Positions 55,691 through 64,000 of a DNA stretch of 64,000 nucleotides are shown one piece after another. A model generated the notes under the pieces. It was not told where the DNA came from. It searched no databases and saw nothing but the letters and a program-made list of their open reading frames with translations. The number at the start of each line of letters is the position of its first letter. Within the stretch, counting starts at the first letter, position 1. The translations under genes and the position numbers were made by a program. This DNA is from Parashewanella hymeniacidonis (GTDB lineage: Bacteria; Pseudomonadota; Gammaproteobacteria; Enterobacterales; Shewanellaceae), in assembly GCF_016900895.1 (NCBI RefSeq), contig NZ_JAFEUN010000005.1, positions 1-64,000 of the forward strand, written 5' to 3'.

Positions 55691-56574
55691 TTCTTACCCG
55701 CCTCAATTGCTTTCGAGCGTTTATCCATCAGTTTACCTATCAATGGGGTTAAAATAATTTCCATTGCCAGTGACATTTTTCCTCCCGGAACGACCAAGGT
55801 ATCAATTCGCGACATGAATGATCCCTGCAACATCTGTAAATAATACGGATAATCAACATCGGCCATGCCACGAAAACGAATCACAACAAAACTTTCATCA
55901 AGAGTCGGGATTCCTTTAGCACTAAAAGGGTTTGATGTGTCGACGGTGGGCACACGTTGAAAGTTAATATTTGTCCGAGAAAATTGCGGAGTAATGTGGT
56001 TTACGTAGTCGTCCATACTACGAACAATCGATCCCATCACTTTTTCACGGCTATGGCCTCTGTCTGAGGTGTCACGAACGATTTTTTGTATCCACTCTAG
56101 GTTAACAATAGGCACCATTCCAATGAGTAAATCAACATGTTTGGCTACGTCATGTTCTTCAGTAACCACGCCACCATGTAACCCCTCATAGTAAAGCATA
56201 TCAGTATCGTCCGGCAGTGGACGCCACTGAGTAAAGGTTCCTGGCATTTGATTAAAGGGTACGGCTTCGTCAAAGGTGTGTAAGTATTCTCGAGTTTCGC
56301 CTAAACCTGCTGACGCGTAATCAGAAAAGCATTTTTCAAGTCGTTCAAAATCATTCGCTTCTTGGCCAAAGTAGCTGATATTCCTACCTTCTTCTTGAGC
56401 CTTGCGTATCATAACTTCCATTTCTGCACGAGTGTAACGGTGAAAACTATCACCCTCAACGGAAACAGCATTAATGCCAAGCTGACGAAAAATATGGCTA
56501 AATGCTTCTGTGCTTGTGGTCGTTCCTGCACCAGAAGAACCGGTAACGGCAATAATCGGATGTTTCTCTGACAT
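55684..56574 (-). CDS. prkB: Phosphoribulokinase-like kinase PrkB
   Basis: 296 residues with the P-loop AVTGSSGAGTTTSTEAF and the PRK family blocks VEGDSFHRYTRAEM, DTDMLYYEGLHGGVV and LEWIQKIVRDTSDRGHS. It is of the heterotrophic PrkB type found next to crp in gammaproteobacteria; no RuBisCO gene is in the window. Cellular role poorly known. yheU starts 5 bp upstream in the same operon direction. Confidence 0.9.
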   Translation of the reverse strand: MSEKHPIIAVTGSSGAGTTTSTEAFSHIFRQLGINAVSVEGDSFHRYTRAEMEVMIRKAQEEGRNISYFGQEANDFERLEKCFSDYASAGLGETREYLHTFDEAVPFNQMPGTFTQWRPLPDDTDMLYYEGLHGGVVTEEHDVAKHVDLLIGMVPIVNLEWIQKIVRDTSDRGHSREKVMGSIVRSMDDYVNHITPQFSRTNINFQRVPTVDTSNPFSAKGIPTLDESFVVIRFRGMADVDYPYYLQMLQGSFMSRIDTLVVPGGKMSLAMEIILTPLIGKLMDKRSKAIEAGKNK

Positions 56575-56579
56575 TTTAT

Positions 56580-56816
56580 TTACCTTATTATTTGGTCAAC
56601 ATGGCGGACACCAATGGATTCATCATTCTCACTATATTCAACGATAAGAGTGCCTTTTTTTAGCATATCATGACATTGCAACAGTGCTTTTTTAAGATGA
56701 TCACCATCCATTGTAGTAAAGCTTCCATCTTCAACTTGAGAAAAAAGGTAATCTTTTATCAAATTATCGAGGGTTTCTTTCGGTAAACTTGTCAATGACT
56801 CATAGGGAATAATCAT
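56580..56816 (-). CDS. yheU: YheU family protein (UPF0270)
   Basis: 78 residues, beginning MIIPYESLTSLPKETLDNLI, matching the short YheU family that always precedes or follows yheT/prkB. Function unknown; in E. coli it is part of the yheT-yheU-prkB cluster near crp, as here. Confidence 0.88.
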   Translation of the reverse strand: MIIPYESLTSLPKETLDNLIKDYLFSQVEDGSFTTMDGDHLKKALLQCHDMLKKGTLIVEYSENDESIGVRHVDQIIR

Positions 56817-56824
56817 TTAACTTC

Positions 56825-57796
56825 CTATTCGCTTTCAGTAAAGAAATCGATAATTCTTGGCTCAAGATAATATGTCGGCTTCCAAGGTAATCCACCATTG
56901 ATAAAGCCTACATGACCGCCTTGTTGATGCAACTCATAAGTTACGGATGACGATAACTGACTTGCATCAGGGATTACGGCCTCAGTCATAAAGGGATCGT
57001 CTTTAGCGTGAATGACTAGAGTGGGTGTATTAATCGATATTAAGTAAGGTAATCCGCTTGCTTGTTGATAATAATCGTGAACATCTTTAAAACCATGCAA
57101 AGGCGCAGTGACTTTATCATCAAATACATAAAAAGTATTGAGTTTTTCAACTTGATCCATTGCGACAGGCATGTGTTTGTTCAGTTTTGGGTGTTCAATT
57201 TTTACACGTAACTTGGCCTGTAATTGTTTGATTAAGTAGCTTTGATAAACTTTGGAAAAGCCGTTTTCTAATCGCTTCGCACAAGCACTTAACTGCAAGG
57301 GTGCTGACACGACAACGGCTCGTTCAATCAAGCTTTGACTTTGAGCTTCTCCTAAATACTTAGTGAGGACATTACCGCCAAGACTGTATCCTACAGCCAA
57401 GATAGGTGAACGTGGAAAGTGATGCTTCAATAAATCTAAAGTGACGCTAATATCTTGGGTATCGCCACTATGGTAACTTCTCGCTAGTCTATTTGATTCC
57501 CCAGAGCAACTGCGATGATGATGAACACAAACGCTTAAGCCTTGCTTGCCGCATTCTGCCAACATTCTACGAGCATAATGAGACTCAGAACTGCCCTCTA
57601 GCCCATGCAAAATAAGCACAATAGGCGCTTCAGGTTGGGGTTTTTGTGTCCAGTCTAAATCGATAAAATCCCCATCATCAAGCTCTATCCGTTGCCGCTG
57701 TAAATTAACTAAAGGCACTTTAGTCATGACAGGAAGGATGGTTTGAATATGAGTGTTTTTCAGCCACCATGGTGGGCAGAACTTATTGTTTTTCAT
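56825..57796 (-). CDS. yheT: YheT-family alpha/beta hydrolase
   Basis: 323 residues. N-terminal PPWWLKNTHIQTILP is the YheT/UPF0017 hallmark; nucleophile elbow GYSLGGNVLTKYLG, Asp in IHAKDDPFM and His in QQGGHVGFI complete a triad. Probably a cytoplasmic esterase. Eight bases separate it from yheU, so yheT-yheU-prkB form one minus-strand operon. Confidence 0.9.
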   Translation of the reverse strand: MKNNKFCPPWWLKNTHIQTILPVMTKVPLVNLQRQRIELDDGDFIDLDWTQKPQPEAPIVLILHGLEGSSESHYARRMLAECGKQGLSVCVHHHRSCSGESNRLARSYHSGDTQDISVTLDLLKHHFPRSPILAVGYSLGGNVLTKYLGEAQSQSLIERAVVVSAPLQLSACAKRLENGFSKVYQSYLIKQLQAKLRVKIEHPKLNKHMPVAMDQVEKLNTFYVFDDKVTAPLHGFKDVHDYYQQASGLPYLISINTPTLVIHAKDDPFMTEAVIPDASQLSSSVTYELHQQGGHVGFINGGLPWKPTYYLEPRIIDFFTESE

Positions 57797-57869
57797 TCGG
57801 TTATTGTCAAAAGTTCAAGAAATTGCTATCAAATGTTAGAAAAGAATAATAACACAAGGAATTCTGGCG

Positions 57870-58385
57870 ATGGAGCGGCGTACATTTTTACTCGGAAGTT
57901 TTGCTGCCACGGCTGCGTTAGCCGTTGGAGCTGATTGGTATATCAATGCCTTTGATTCAACGTCTGAAGGCACAAAGCAAAAACATGCTTTACTTTTTAC
58001 AGCTCTGCTGCCAGTTTTACTTGATGGTGCGTTGCCTGCAGATGAGGTTGAGCGTCAGCAACAGATTGAGCGTACGATTGAAAACATTCATATCACAATG
58101 AGTCTATTACCAGAACATGCACAGCAAAAACTTATGCAGCTATTAGAACTGCTTGAGACTCAGTTTGGTACACTGCTTTTAACCAGTAGCTTTACTTCCT
58201 TCCTCGAATTGAGTCCTAACGGGCTACAGCAATTACTGACGTATTGGCGAGAGCATTATCTTTCAATGATGAATGAAGCCTATCTGGGCTTACGTGAGCT
58301 GGTGATGAGTAGCTATTACGCCTCACCTGAACATTGGGGATTACTTAATTATCAAAAACCTGCTTTATCGGGAGTCAAATCATGA
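57870..58385 (+). CDS. Tat-exported small subunit, partner of the GMC oxidoreductase
   Basis: 171 residues with a twin-arginine leader (MERRTFLLGSFAATAALAV). The mature part is all-helical (LLFTALLPVLLDGALPADEV) and resembles the gluconate 2-dehydrogenase subunit 3 type of small partner. It overlaps the GMC gene by 4 bp (ATGA), so the pair should form a periplasmic complex in which this subunit brings the Tat signal. No close family could be named. Confidence 0.7.
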   Translation: MERRTFLLGSFAATAALAVGADWYINAFDSTSEGTKQKHALLFTALLPVLLDGALPADEVERQQQIERTIENIHITMSLLPEHAQQKLMQLLELLETQFGTLLLTSSFTSFLELSPNGLQQLLTYWREHYLSMMNEAYLGLRELVMSSYYASPEHWGLLNYQKPALSGVKS

Positions 58386-59953
58386 TGGTTGATCCGATTG
58401 AAACTGGGCTTGAAAATGGCTGGAAACACATTGATGCCAGCCAGCTAAACAATGATCAATACCTTGAAACTGATGTTGTTATTGTAGGAACTGGGGCTGG
58501 TGGAGGTATCGCCGCTGAGCAATTAACTAAAGCGGGGCATAAAGTCATTATGCTCGAAGCTGGCAGCTTAAGGTCATCCTCTGAATTTGATATGGAAGAG
58601 CGCACAGCTTACCCAAACCTCTATCAACAAGCCGCCGCCATGAAGACCAATGATTCGACCATTGGTATCTTTCAAGGCCGAACCGTGGGTGGCTCAACGA
58701 CCATTAACTGGACTACATCAATTAGAACACCTGAGCTTACGCTCAAGTACTGGGGTGAAAACTATGGTATTAAAGAGATTAGCCCATCAGAGCTAAAACC
58801 TTGGTTCGAAGAGGCAGAGCAAAGGCTTAACATAAAACAATGGCCTGTGCCGCCAAATCCGAATAATCAATCCCTATTAGATGGCTGTAATCAGCTCCAG
58901 TGGCAACACACTGTCATTAAGCGAAATGTGAAAGGTTGTTGGAACCTTGGTTATTGTGGGATGGGATGTCCAACCAATGCAAAGCAATCCATGTTAGTGA
59001 CCACTGTTCCTAGTGCGCTAAATCGTGGTGCTACTTTGATAACTAATGCAAAAGCGATAAATTTACAACACAGTAAAAGAACCGTATTAGGTTTAGATGC
59101 TGTTGCGCTCAATCAAATGAAACAACCAACAGGTCACAAAATTCATATCGTTGCCAAACGTTATATCTTGGCTACGGGTGCGATTCACACTCCCGTCTTA
59201 TTAATGCGATCTAATACACCCGATCCCTATCACTTACTCGGAAAAAGAACGTTTCTTCACCCTGTTTTGTTATCGGGAGCATTATTTGATAAAGCTATTA
59301 ATGGTCACAGCGGGGCGCCACAATCGATTTATAGCGATGAGTTTTTATGGCGTGATGGCGTAGAAGGCGAACTGGGCTATAAGCTTGAAGTGCCGCCGAT
59401 TCATCCACTCTTGGTTGCGAGTAAAACACTAGGGTTTGGAAAAAGTCATGCTGAATTGATGCGAGATTTGAATCAATTGCAAGTGACCATCGCACTGATC
59501 CGGGATGGGTTTAACTCAGAAAGTCAAGGTGGAGAGGTGAAGCTCACCCGCAATAGCTTCGAAATTGATTATCCGCTGACCGATACGTTTTGGCGAGCCG
59601 CAAGGGCGTCGTTTGTGTCTATGGCGGAATTACAATTTGCTGCTGGTGCTCAAAAAGTATTACCAATCAATGATGGTATGAGTTACTTAAATTCGTGGTC
59701 ACAAGCAAAGTCTTCCATCGAAACCATGTCTCTAGCCAAATTAAAAACCGTCATTGCTTCAGCGCATGTGATGGGTGGTTGTCCAATGGGTGAAAAATTA
59801 GAAACATCTATGGTCAATTCATACGGGCAGCATCATTATTTGGATAATTTATCGGTGATGGATGGCTCCGTTTTCCCAACGAGTGTTGGTGCTAATCCGC
59901 AGCTTTCGATTTATGGAATGGCAATGAGGAATTGTAGTAGCTTAAGCCTTTAG
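58382..59953 (+). CDS. GMC-family FAD oxidoreductase
   Basis: 523 residues: FAD-binding VVIVGTGAGGGIAAEQLTKA, the GMC block GRTVGGSTTINWTTSIRTP, and a C-terminal SAHVMGGCPMGEKLETSMVN with the active-site His, then LSVMDGSVFPTSVGANPQLS. It oxidises an alcohol or sugar and probably hands electrons on. No signal peptide of its own, which fits co-export with the Tat partner. A Cys-rich segment (CWNLGYCGMGCPTNAKQS) is seen mid-protein, as in periplasmic GMC dehydrogenases. Substrate unknown. Confidence 0.88.
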   Translation: MMVDPIETGLENGWKHIDASQLNNDQYLETDVVIVGTGAGGGIAAEQLTKAGHKVIMLEAGSLRSSSEFDMEERTAYPNLYQQAAAMKTNDSTIGIFQGRTVGGSTTINWTTSIRTPELTLKYWGENYGIKEISPSELKPWFEEAEQRLNIKQWPVPPNPNNQSLLDGCNQLQWQHTVIKRNVKGCWNLGYCGMGCPTNAKQSMLVTTVPSALNRGATLITNAKAINLQHSKRTVLGLDAVALNQMKQPTGHKIHIVAKRYILATGAIHTPVLLMRSNTPDPYHLLGKRTFLHPVLLSGALFDKAINGHSGAPQSIYSDEFLWRDGVEGELGYKLEVPPIHPLLVASKTLGFGKSHAELMRDLNQLQVTIALIRDGFNSESQGGEVKLTRNSFEIDYPLTDTFWRAARASFVSMAELQFAAGAQKVLPINDGMSYLNSWSQAKSSIETMSLAKLKTVIASAHVMGGCPMGEKLETSMVNSYGQHHYLDNLSVMDGSVFPTSVGANPQLSIYGMAMRNCSSLSL

Positions 59954-60379
59954 TTCTATGATTGCCTCTAGGTTATTATCGTATAGGTTTAAGTAACCAC
60001 TAAGGTTTGATCCCTCGTCGACAGGAGTTAAATTAATAAGCAGTTTACTGAGTGTTTGTTGAGACTTTCGTTCCATCATAAGCTCAACATTCAGCATTTG
60101 TTGATATTCGCTTTGTTCAATCATCGTTTTTGCATTACGTCTTAACTCACGGTAAGGCTTTAGAATGTTAAGCTCCCAGTCATGAATAATATCGAGCATA
60201 ACTTTCCATTGAGTTGGCTGATACCTAAAAGTTGTCCGCTGATCGAGGTATAAAGCTAATAGGAGTAAGTTGACATTAACATCGTATTTGTCTTGAAGTT
60301 CCAAGCAAACGTCTTTATTCGCTGGATAGAGTGCTTCACATTCAGTCCATATGGTTTCTAAATTTAGTTTATCACTCAT
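59942..60379 (-). CDS. TIGR02444-family protein (DUF2390)
   Basis: About 145 residues, mostly helical, with LALYLDQRTTFRYQPTQW and ILKPYRELRRNAK typical of the TIGR02444 family usually found beside yheS. Function unknown. Start taken at the ATG (MSDKLNLETIW); a TTG four codons upstream is possible. Its 3' end overlaps the convergent GMC gene by 12 bp. Confidence 0.8.
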   Translation of the reverse strand: MSDKLNLETIWTECEALYPANKDVCLELQDKYDVNVNLLLLALYLDQRTTFRYQPTQWKVMLDIIHDWELNILKPYRELRRNAKTMIEQSEYQQMLNVELMMERKSQQTLSKLLINLTPVDEGSNLSGYLNLYDNNLEAIIELKA

Positions 60380-60496
60380 TAGTTGGCTCAATGTTTTCGT
60401 CTAGTTGTTTAAATAGTAACTGCGCTAATAATTAACATTTATATTTATATTGAGAGGATATAAGTCGTTAGTCAATACTAAAAAGTGGAGATAAAG

Positions 60497-60525
60497 TAAA
60501 AGCCCTGCATTACTGCAAGGCTTTA
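60497..60525. terminator. Hairpin, probable terminator on the minus strand
   Basis: AAAGCC-CTGCA and TGCA-AGGCTTT pair around a short loop, with A-rich sequence on the left that reads as T on the minus strand. Could end the ISAs1 remnant/yheS transcript. Confidence 0.5.
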
Positions 60526-60551
60526 GTGCTTCTTTAATTTACCAGGTACGG

Positions 60552-60795
60552 CTAGCGCATTTTAATTCCTGATTCTAGCAGCACTGAACGGAAATCATCA
60601 TCTAGTGCTACCATCTTCCTTTTACGAGCTAAACTCGCTTTTTTCTTTTCATCTTGTTTAAGTAAATTAATGGCAATTTTTCTCAGCACATTGAACTTTA
60701 AAGCGCCATTTCCTTTTCTAATTCTGGATTCATCTTCCCTAAAAGTCATATCTAAAATCCAGTGCATACTTTCAACCTGCCAGTGGCTTTGGAAC
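60552..60795 (-). mobile_element. ISAs1-family transposase, C-terminal remnant
   Basis: Minus-strand translation gives QSHWQVESMHWILDMTFRED then ESRIRKGNGALKFNVLRKIA, INLLKQDEKKKAS, the conserved C-terminal block of ISAs1/H-repeat transposases. An upstream in-frame stop near 60795 and absence of the rest show it is a fragment lodged between yheS and the TIGR02444 gene, which are normally adjacent. Confidence 0.85.
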
Positions 60796-60895
60796 TCTTA
60801 TAAATTAATTGCAACCTTATTAAGTCATGCCTGAGAACAATATCAAATAATAAGTGGCCAAAAAAGATGAAGTTTAGCCAAGTAAGCCATACATC

Positions 60896-62797
60896 CTAGA
60901 TATGTTCGGATTCAATTTCCTCAATTTGTTCCTGAAGTTCTAACCACTCCATTTCGCTTTCTTCCATATCCTGAGTAAGCTGAGTTCGCTCATCAATGAT
61001 GGATTTAAGCACTTCTTTTTTGTCATCGTCATACAAGTTCATATCAGCTAAGCACTCTTCAAGCTCCGCAAGTCGAGAGCTCATTTTTTCTTGTTGTCTT
61101 TCAAGTTTAGTCTGTTGCTTCTTGAGTGGAGACAACTTATTACGTAATTCGGCTTGTTTACGTTTTTGTTCTTTTTTATCGATAACGTCGCCAGATGCTG
61201 ACGGAGTATCGTTACGAGCATCAGCTTTGTTCGCCTCTAATATCCACTTATGATAATCATCTAAGTCACCATTAAATGATTGAACGCGGCCAGCATCGAC
61301 GAGGTAGTAATCATTACAAGTGAGACGAAGTAAGTGTCTGTCATGCGAGACAATAACCATTGCACCTTCAAATGTTTGTAAAGCCACTGTTAAGGCATGA
61401 CGCATATCGAGGTCTAAATGGTTCGTTGGTTCATCGAGTAGCAGCATATTAGGGCGTTGCCACACTAATAAGGCCAAAACGAGACGGGCCTTCTCTCCAC
61501 CTGAAAAAGGACGTACAGGGTCGAGCGCCATATCACCAATAAAGCCAAAACCACCTAAAAAGTTACGTAATTCCATTTCTTTTGCATCTGTCGATAAGCG
61601 TTGTAAATGCATTAGTGCTGAATCGTCCAATGACAAAAATTCAATTTGATGCTGAGCAAAATAACCGATCTTTAAACCTTGGTTTGGTTGGTATTCACCT
61701 GACATTGGTTGCAGTTGACCAGAAAGCAATTTAATCAGTGTTGATTTACCTGCACCATTTCGTCCGAGCAAGCCAATACGAGCGCCCGGAACCAAATTCA
61801 TTTTTACGGAATTTAAAATAGGTGTTTCACCATAACCCACTTTTACCTTTTCCATCGCAACGAGCGGATTTGGTAAGGCGTCAGGAGCTTTAAAGCTCAT
61901 TTTAAATGGACTATCTGCATGTGATGGCATTAATTCAGCCATTCTTTCCAGTGCTTTTAATCGACTTTGAGCTTGCTTCGCTTTACTCGCTTTATAACGA
62001 AAGCGGTCAACAAACGACTGCATATGAGCACGTTCTTTTTGTTGTTTTTCATAAGATGCTTGCTGTTGTGCCATACGCTCGGCACGTACTCTTTCAAAGC
62101 TGGTGTAGTTGCCCTTGTAATAATTCAGTTTTTGATTTTCAACGTGTACGATTTCATCAACAATTCCATCAATAAAATCTCTGTCATGGCTAATTAAAAT
62201 TAAGGTGCCTTGATAGCTTTTAATCCAGCTTTCTAACCAATAGGTCGTATCTAAATCTAAATGGTTGGTTGGCTCATCGAGTAATAACAGATCAGAGCGA
62301 CACAATAAGGCTTGCGCTAAGTTTAAACGCATACGCCAACCACCAGAAAAGCTGCGAACAGGGTTTTGTTGTTCATTCTGGCTGAAGCCTAAGCCTGCAA
62401 GTAAGGTACTGGCTCTCGATTGAATACTGTAACCACCGATAGCATCAAGTTTTCCGTGGATATCAGCAATTTTGTTGCCATTATCATCAGCTTGAGCTTG
62501 ATTCAGCAGTGCTTCTAATTGACGGTATTCTTGGTCACCATCGAGCACATATTCCAATGCAGATACATCCAAGGCTGGTGTTTCTTGGGCTACTGACGAT
62601 ACTTGCCAACCTGATGGCAATGAGAATTCACCTTTGTCGAGCTGTAATTTGCCTTGAATTAATGCCAATAACGATGACTTTCCACAACCATTTGCGCCAA
62701 CTAAGCCGACCTTATGACCGGGATAAACGGTTAAGGAGGTTTCATCTAATAAGATTTTTGTACCACGAATAAGTTGCGCTTCTGAAATGGATATCAT
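60896..62797 (-). CDS. yheS: ABC-F ATPase YheS
   Basis: 633 residues with two ABC domains: Walker A GLVGANGCGKSSLL and GLLGRNGAGKSTLI, signatures SGGWRMRL and SGGEKARL, Walker B LLLLDEPTNHLD and MLLLDEPTNHLD. The P-site signature loop and C-terminal coiled coil are YheS-like. ABC-F proteins act on the ribosome E site and have no membrane part; YheS is tied to relief of stalling. Starts opposite yheV. Confidence 0.94.
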   Translation of the reverse strand: MISISEAQLIRGTKILLDETSLTVYPGHKVGLVGANGCGKSSLLALIQGKLQLDKGEFSLPSGWQVSSVAQETPALDVSALEYVLDGDQEYRQLEALLNQAQADDNGNKIADIHGKLDAIGGYSIQSRASTLLAGLGFSQNEQQNPVRSFSGGWRMRLNLAQALLCRSDLLLLDEPTNHLDLDTTYWLESWIKSYQGTLILISHDRDFIDGIVDEIVHVENQKLNYYKGNYTSFERVRAERMAQQQASYEKQQKERAHMQSFVDRFRYKASKAKQAQSRLKALERMAELMPSHADSPFKMSFKAPDALPNPLVAMEKVKVGYGETPILNSVKMNLVPGARIGLLGRNGAGKSTLIKLLSGQLQPMSGEYQPNQGLKIGYFAQHQIEFLSLDDSALMHLQRLSTDAKEMELRNFLGGFGFIGDMALDPVRPFSGGEKARLVLALLVWQRPNMLLLDEPTNHLDLDMRHALTVALQTFEGAMVIVSHDRHLLRLTCNDYYLVDAGRVQSFNGDLDDYHKWILEANKADARNDTPSASGDVIDKKEQKRKQAELRNKLSPLKKQQTKLERQQEKMSSRLAELEECLADMNLYDDDKKEVLKSIIDERTQLTQDMEESEMEWLELQEQIEEIESEHI

Positions 62798-62915
62798 GTG
62801 TTTTCTGAAATATTTAATATTGGTGCAGATTCTAACCTACTTAAACACACAACAGTAACGGAATGCGGATTACTGTGTCAGAATATAAGAATACGCAGTA
62901 TTGGAAGAACAATTA

Positions 62916-63110
62916 ATGAGCAAGTTGAAAAAACGATTTGTTGCAGGTGCTACCTGTCCCAAATGTAGAGCAAAAGATAGCATTGTACTGTTTAAAGAAA
63001 ATAACGTTGAAACAGTAGAATGTATAGAATGTGATTATCGTGAACAACAAACAGAACAAAAAGTTGAACCTAAGGTTGCAGGTAATGTTATTGGGGTGTT
63101 CAAACCTTAG
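62916..63110 (+). CDS. yheV: YheV-family zinc-ribbon protein
   Basis: 64 residues. Cys pairs ATCPKCRAKD and VECIECDYRE form a zinc ribbon; ends KVAGNVIGVFKP. Function unknown. Divergent from yheS with 118 bp between. Confidence 0.88.
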   Translation: MSKLKKRFVAGATCPKCRAKDSIVLFKENNVETVECIECDYREQQTEQKVEPKVAGNVIGVFKP

Positions 63111-63113
63111 CGC

Positions 63114-64000
63114 TTATCTCTCTAGCAACTCATTCAGTAAGTTGTCTTGAAAGTTTACATCACCTGTTAGCCCACGATGTGGATTACAGAGGAAAAAAGC
63201 GTAATCCAATGGAAAAAAGTTATCTTTCATTCGTGGAATATTGGGATTCAAATAATCCCTTGCCAATAAAGATGGCTTTGTTACTACTCCATCACCAGGT
63301 TCAAGCATGATCCGTTTATAATTTACATTTGATAAAGGACGTTCAATTTCGTCTTGTGTTAGGCGTGAAACTAGTTTTCCGTTTATGTTTTCAAATACAA
63401 TTCTTGCTGGAGTCGGGTTACAGTTACCTCCAAATGCGATAATGGAGTACTCAGGGTTTTCAAAAGGTTTGGATAGGCTGAGGTGAAATGCCTTTGCTCG
63501 ATGTAAGTGCATAGCAAAATAGGCTTTTAAAATTTGTAGGTGCTTCTTAGCTTCTGCTGGAGAGTCAGCATCGTCAAACAACTGTTGATTTAGTTCAGGA
63601 CTGTAAATGCCCCACTGGAATCTTTCCCAAGTTTTAGGATCATATAAGTCAATGTTTAATGGCTTTCCATGAATGTCTGCAGCCCAGCTTACGGATGGGT
63701 GTGGTAATAACTCATAGATACTTGGTAAAGTGGCAATCGATAATGGAGAAAACTTACCGCTCAGAATTTGTAAACCACTAATAAAGTGAATCAAGCTCGA
63801 TGTCGCACCTAGATTAGGGCTACCAAGTTGGATTAAACGCCTCACTTTTTTGGCACCGTCTTGGGTTACTACAGGTTCATCTTGCTTATGAACTTCTGTC
63901 ACACCGTACTTTAGATAATACCGAGAAACCAACCCTCCTTGGCTGTGTGCTATCAAGTCTACTTCTAAGTTTGGATCGTCATAGTCTTCTCTTATTTGAT
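63114..64000 (-). CDS. Alpha/beta hydrolase, lipase/PGAP1-like (5' end outside window)
   Basis: The visible 295 residues include the nucleophile elbow LIAHSQGGLVSRYYLKYG and a late EPGDGVVTKPSLLAR. The frame is open to the window edge (QIREDYDDPNLEVD), so the true start is beyond 64000. The family acts on esters or lipids; no signal peptide can be judged. It ends 3 bases after yheV's stop. Confidence 0.8.
   Translation of the reverse strand, partial: QIREDYDDPNLEVDLIAHSQGGLVSRYYLKYGVTEVHKQDEPVVTQDGAKKVRRLIQLGSPNLGATSSLIHFISGLQILSGKFSPLSIATLPSIYELLPHPSVSWAADIHGKPLNIDLYDPKTWERFQWGIYSPELNQQLFDDADSPAEAKKHLQILKAYFAMHLHRAKAFHLSLSKPFENPEYSIIAFGGNCNPTPARIVFENINGKLVSRLTQDEIERPLSNVNYKRIMLEPGDGVVTKPSLLARDYLNPNIPRMKDNFFPLDYAFFLCNPHRGLTGDVNFQDNLLNELLER

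Noticed and set aside
1..64000. CRISPR array, tRNA/rRNA genes, prophage
   Set aside because: No regularly spaced direct repeats, no cloverleaf with CCA end, no rRNA-like stretches and no phage structural or integrase genes were recognised. tRNAscan and Infernal runs would be needed to exclude them firmly.

Overview
The window looks like a chromosomal segment of a marine gammaproteobacterium, most likely Shewanellaceae (Shewanella/Parashewanella-like). This is inferred from the complete nqrABCDEF + apbE + nqrM sodium-pump set, the crp-prkB-yheU-yheT neighbourhood, the yheS/TIGR02444/yheV group, two large GlyGly-CTERM proteases, and AT-rich intergenic DNA. No rRNA, tRNA or CRISPR was seen. About 45 genes look intact; the rest is accessory or decayed.

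Layout: (1) 1-3.1 kb: end of an unknown gene, a truncated universal stress protein, an NhaC-type antiporter, then a graveyard of at least four insertion-sequence fragments. (2) 3.1-5.6 kb: a secreted orphan protein and an orphan cluster of EspA/SseB-type type III secretion filament genes (one intact, one broken, one 3' scrap at 2.0 kb). (3) 6-10.3 kb: mpl, ubiX, hpt and a YadG/YadH-type ABC exporter. (4) 10.7-19.3 kb: a lipoprotein and two giant secreted proteases (M36 and S8) with matching GlyGly-CTERM tails. (5) 19.6-30.2 kb: rluA, the Na+-NQR operon, a frameshifted Tat-type FAD oxidoreductase, apbE and nqrM. (6) 30.3-37.3 kb: an esterase, then dinB, whose LexA operator is split exactly at its 8-bp core by an IS1595 element that itself carries an IS3 insertion; then a chemoreceptor. 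(7) 37.3-41.6 kb: ArsP-like permease with divergent ArsR regulator, phzF-like gene, methyltransferase, pepD. (8) 41.6-45.1 kb: the most unusual region (below). (9) 45.1-53.4 kb: purine permease, dnaK-dnaJ, and a 1065-aa orphan protein. (10) 53.5-64 kb: crp, Sel1-type protein, prkB, yheU, yheT, a Tat/GMC oxidoreductase pair, TIGR02444 protein, yheS, yheV and a lipase cut by the window end.

The best candidate for an undescribed system is at 42.07-44.36 kb. Two paralogous transcription units each have the same sigma70-type promoter, a leader folding into about five short hairpins that mostly display GGA in the loop (the form of CsrA/RsmA binding sites), a strong ribosome binding site, one or two 29-codon ORFs of one peptide family (start MYTGNE, core LYWQ..TWF), a conserved 3' region, and a terminator whose stem shows a compensatory change between copies. 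The three ORFs differ mainly at synonymous positions, which argues that the peptide is real. The proposal is a CsrA-controlled, or CsrA-titrating, mRNA for a micropeptide family.

A second strong observation is the dinB insertion: the IS1595 target duplication TCATACAT is precisely the N8 centre of a reconstructed CTGT-N8-ACAG SOS box, so LexA control of DNA polymerase IV should be lost or rewired in this strain.
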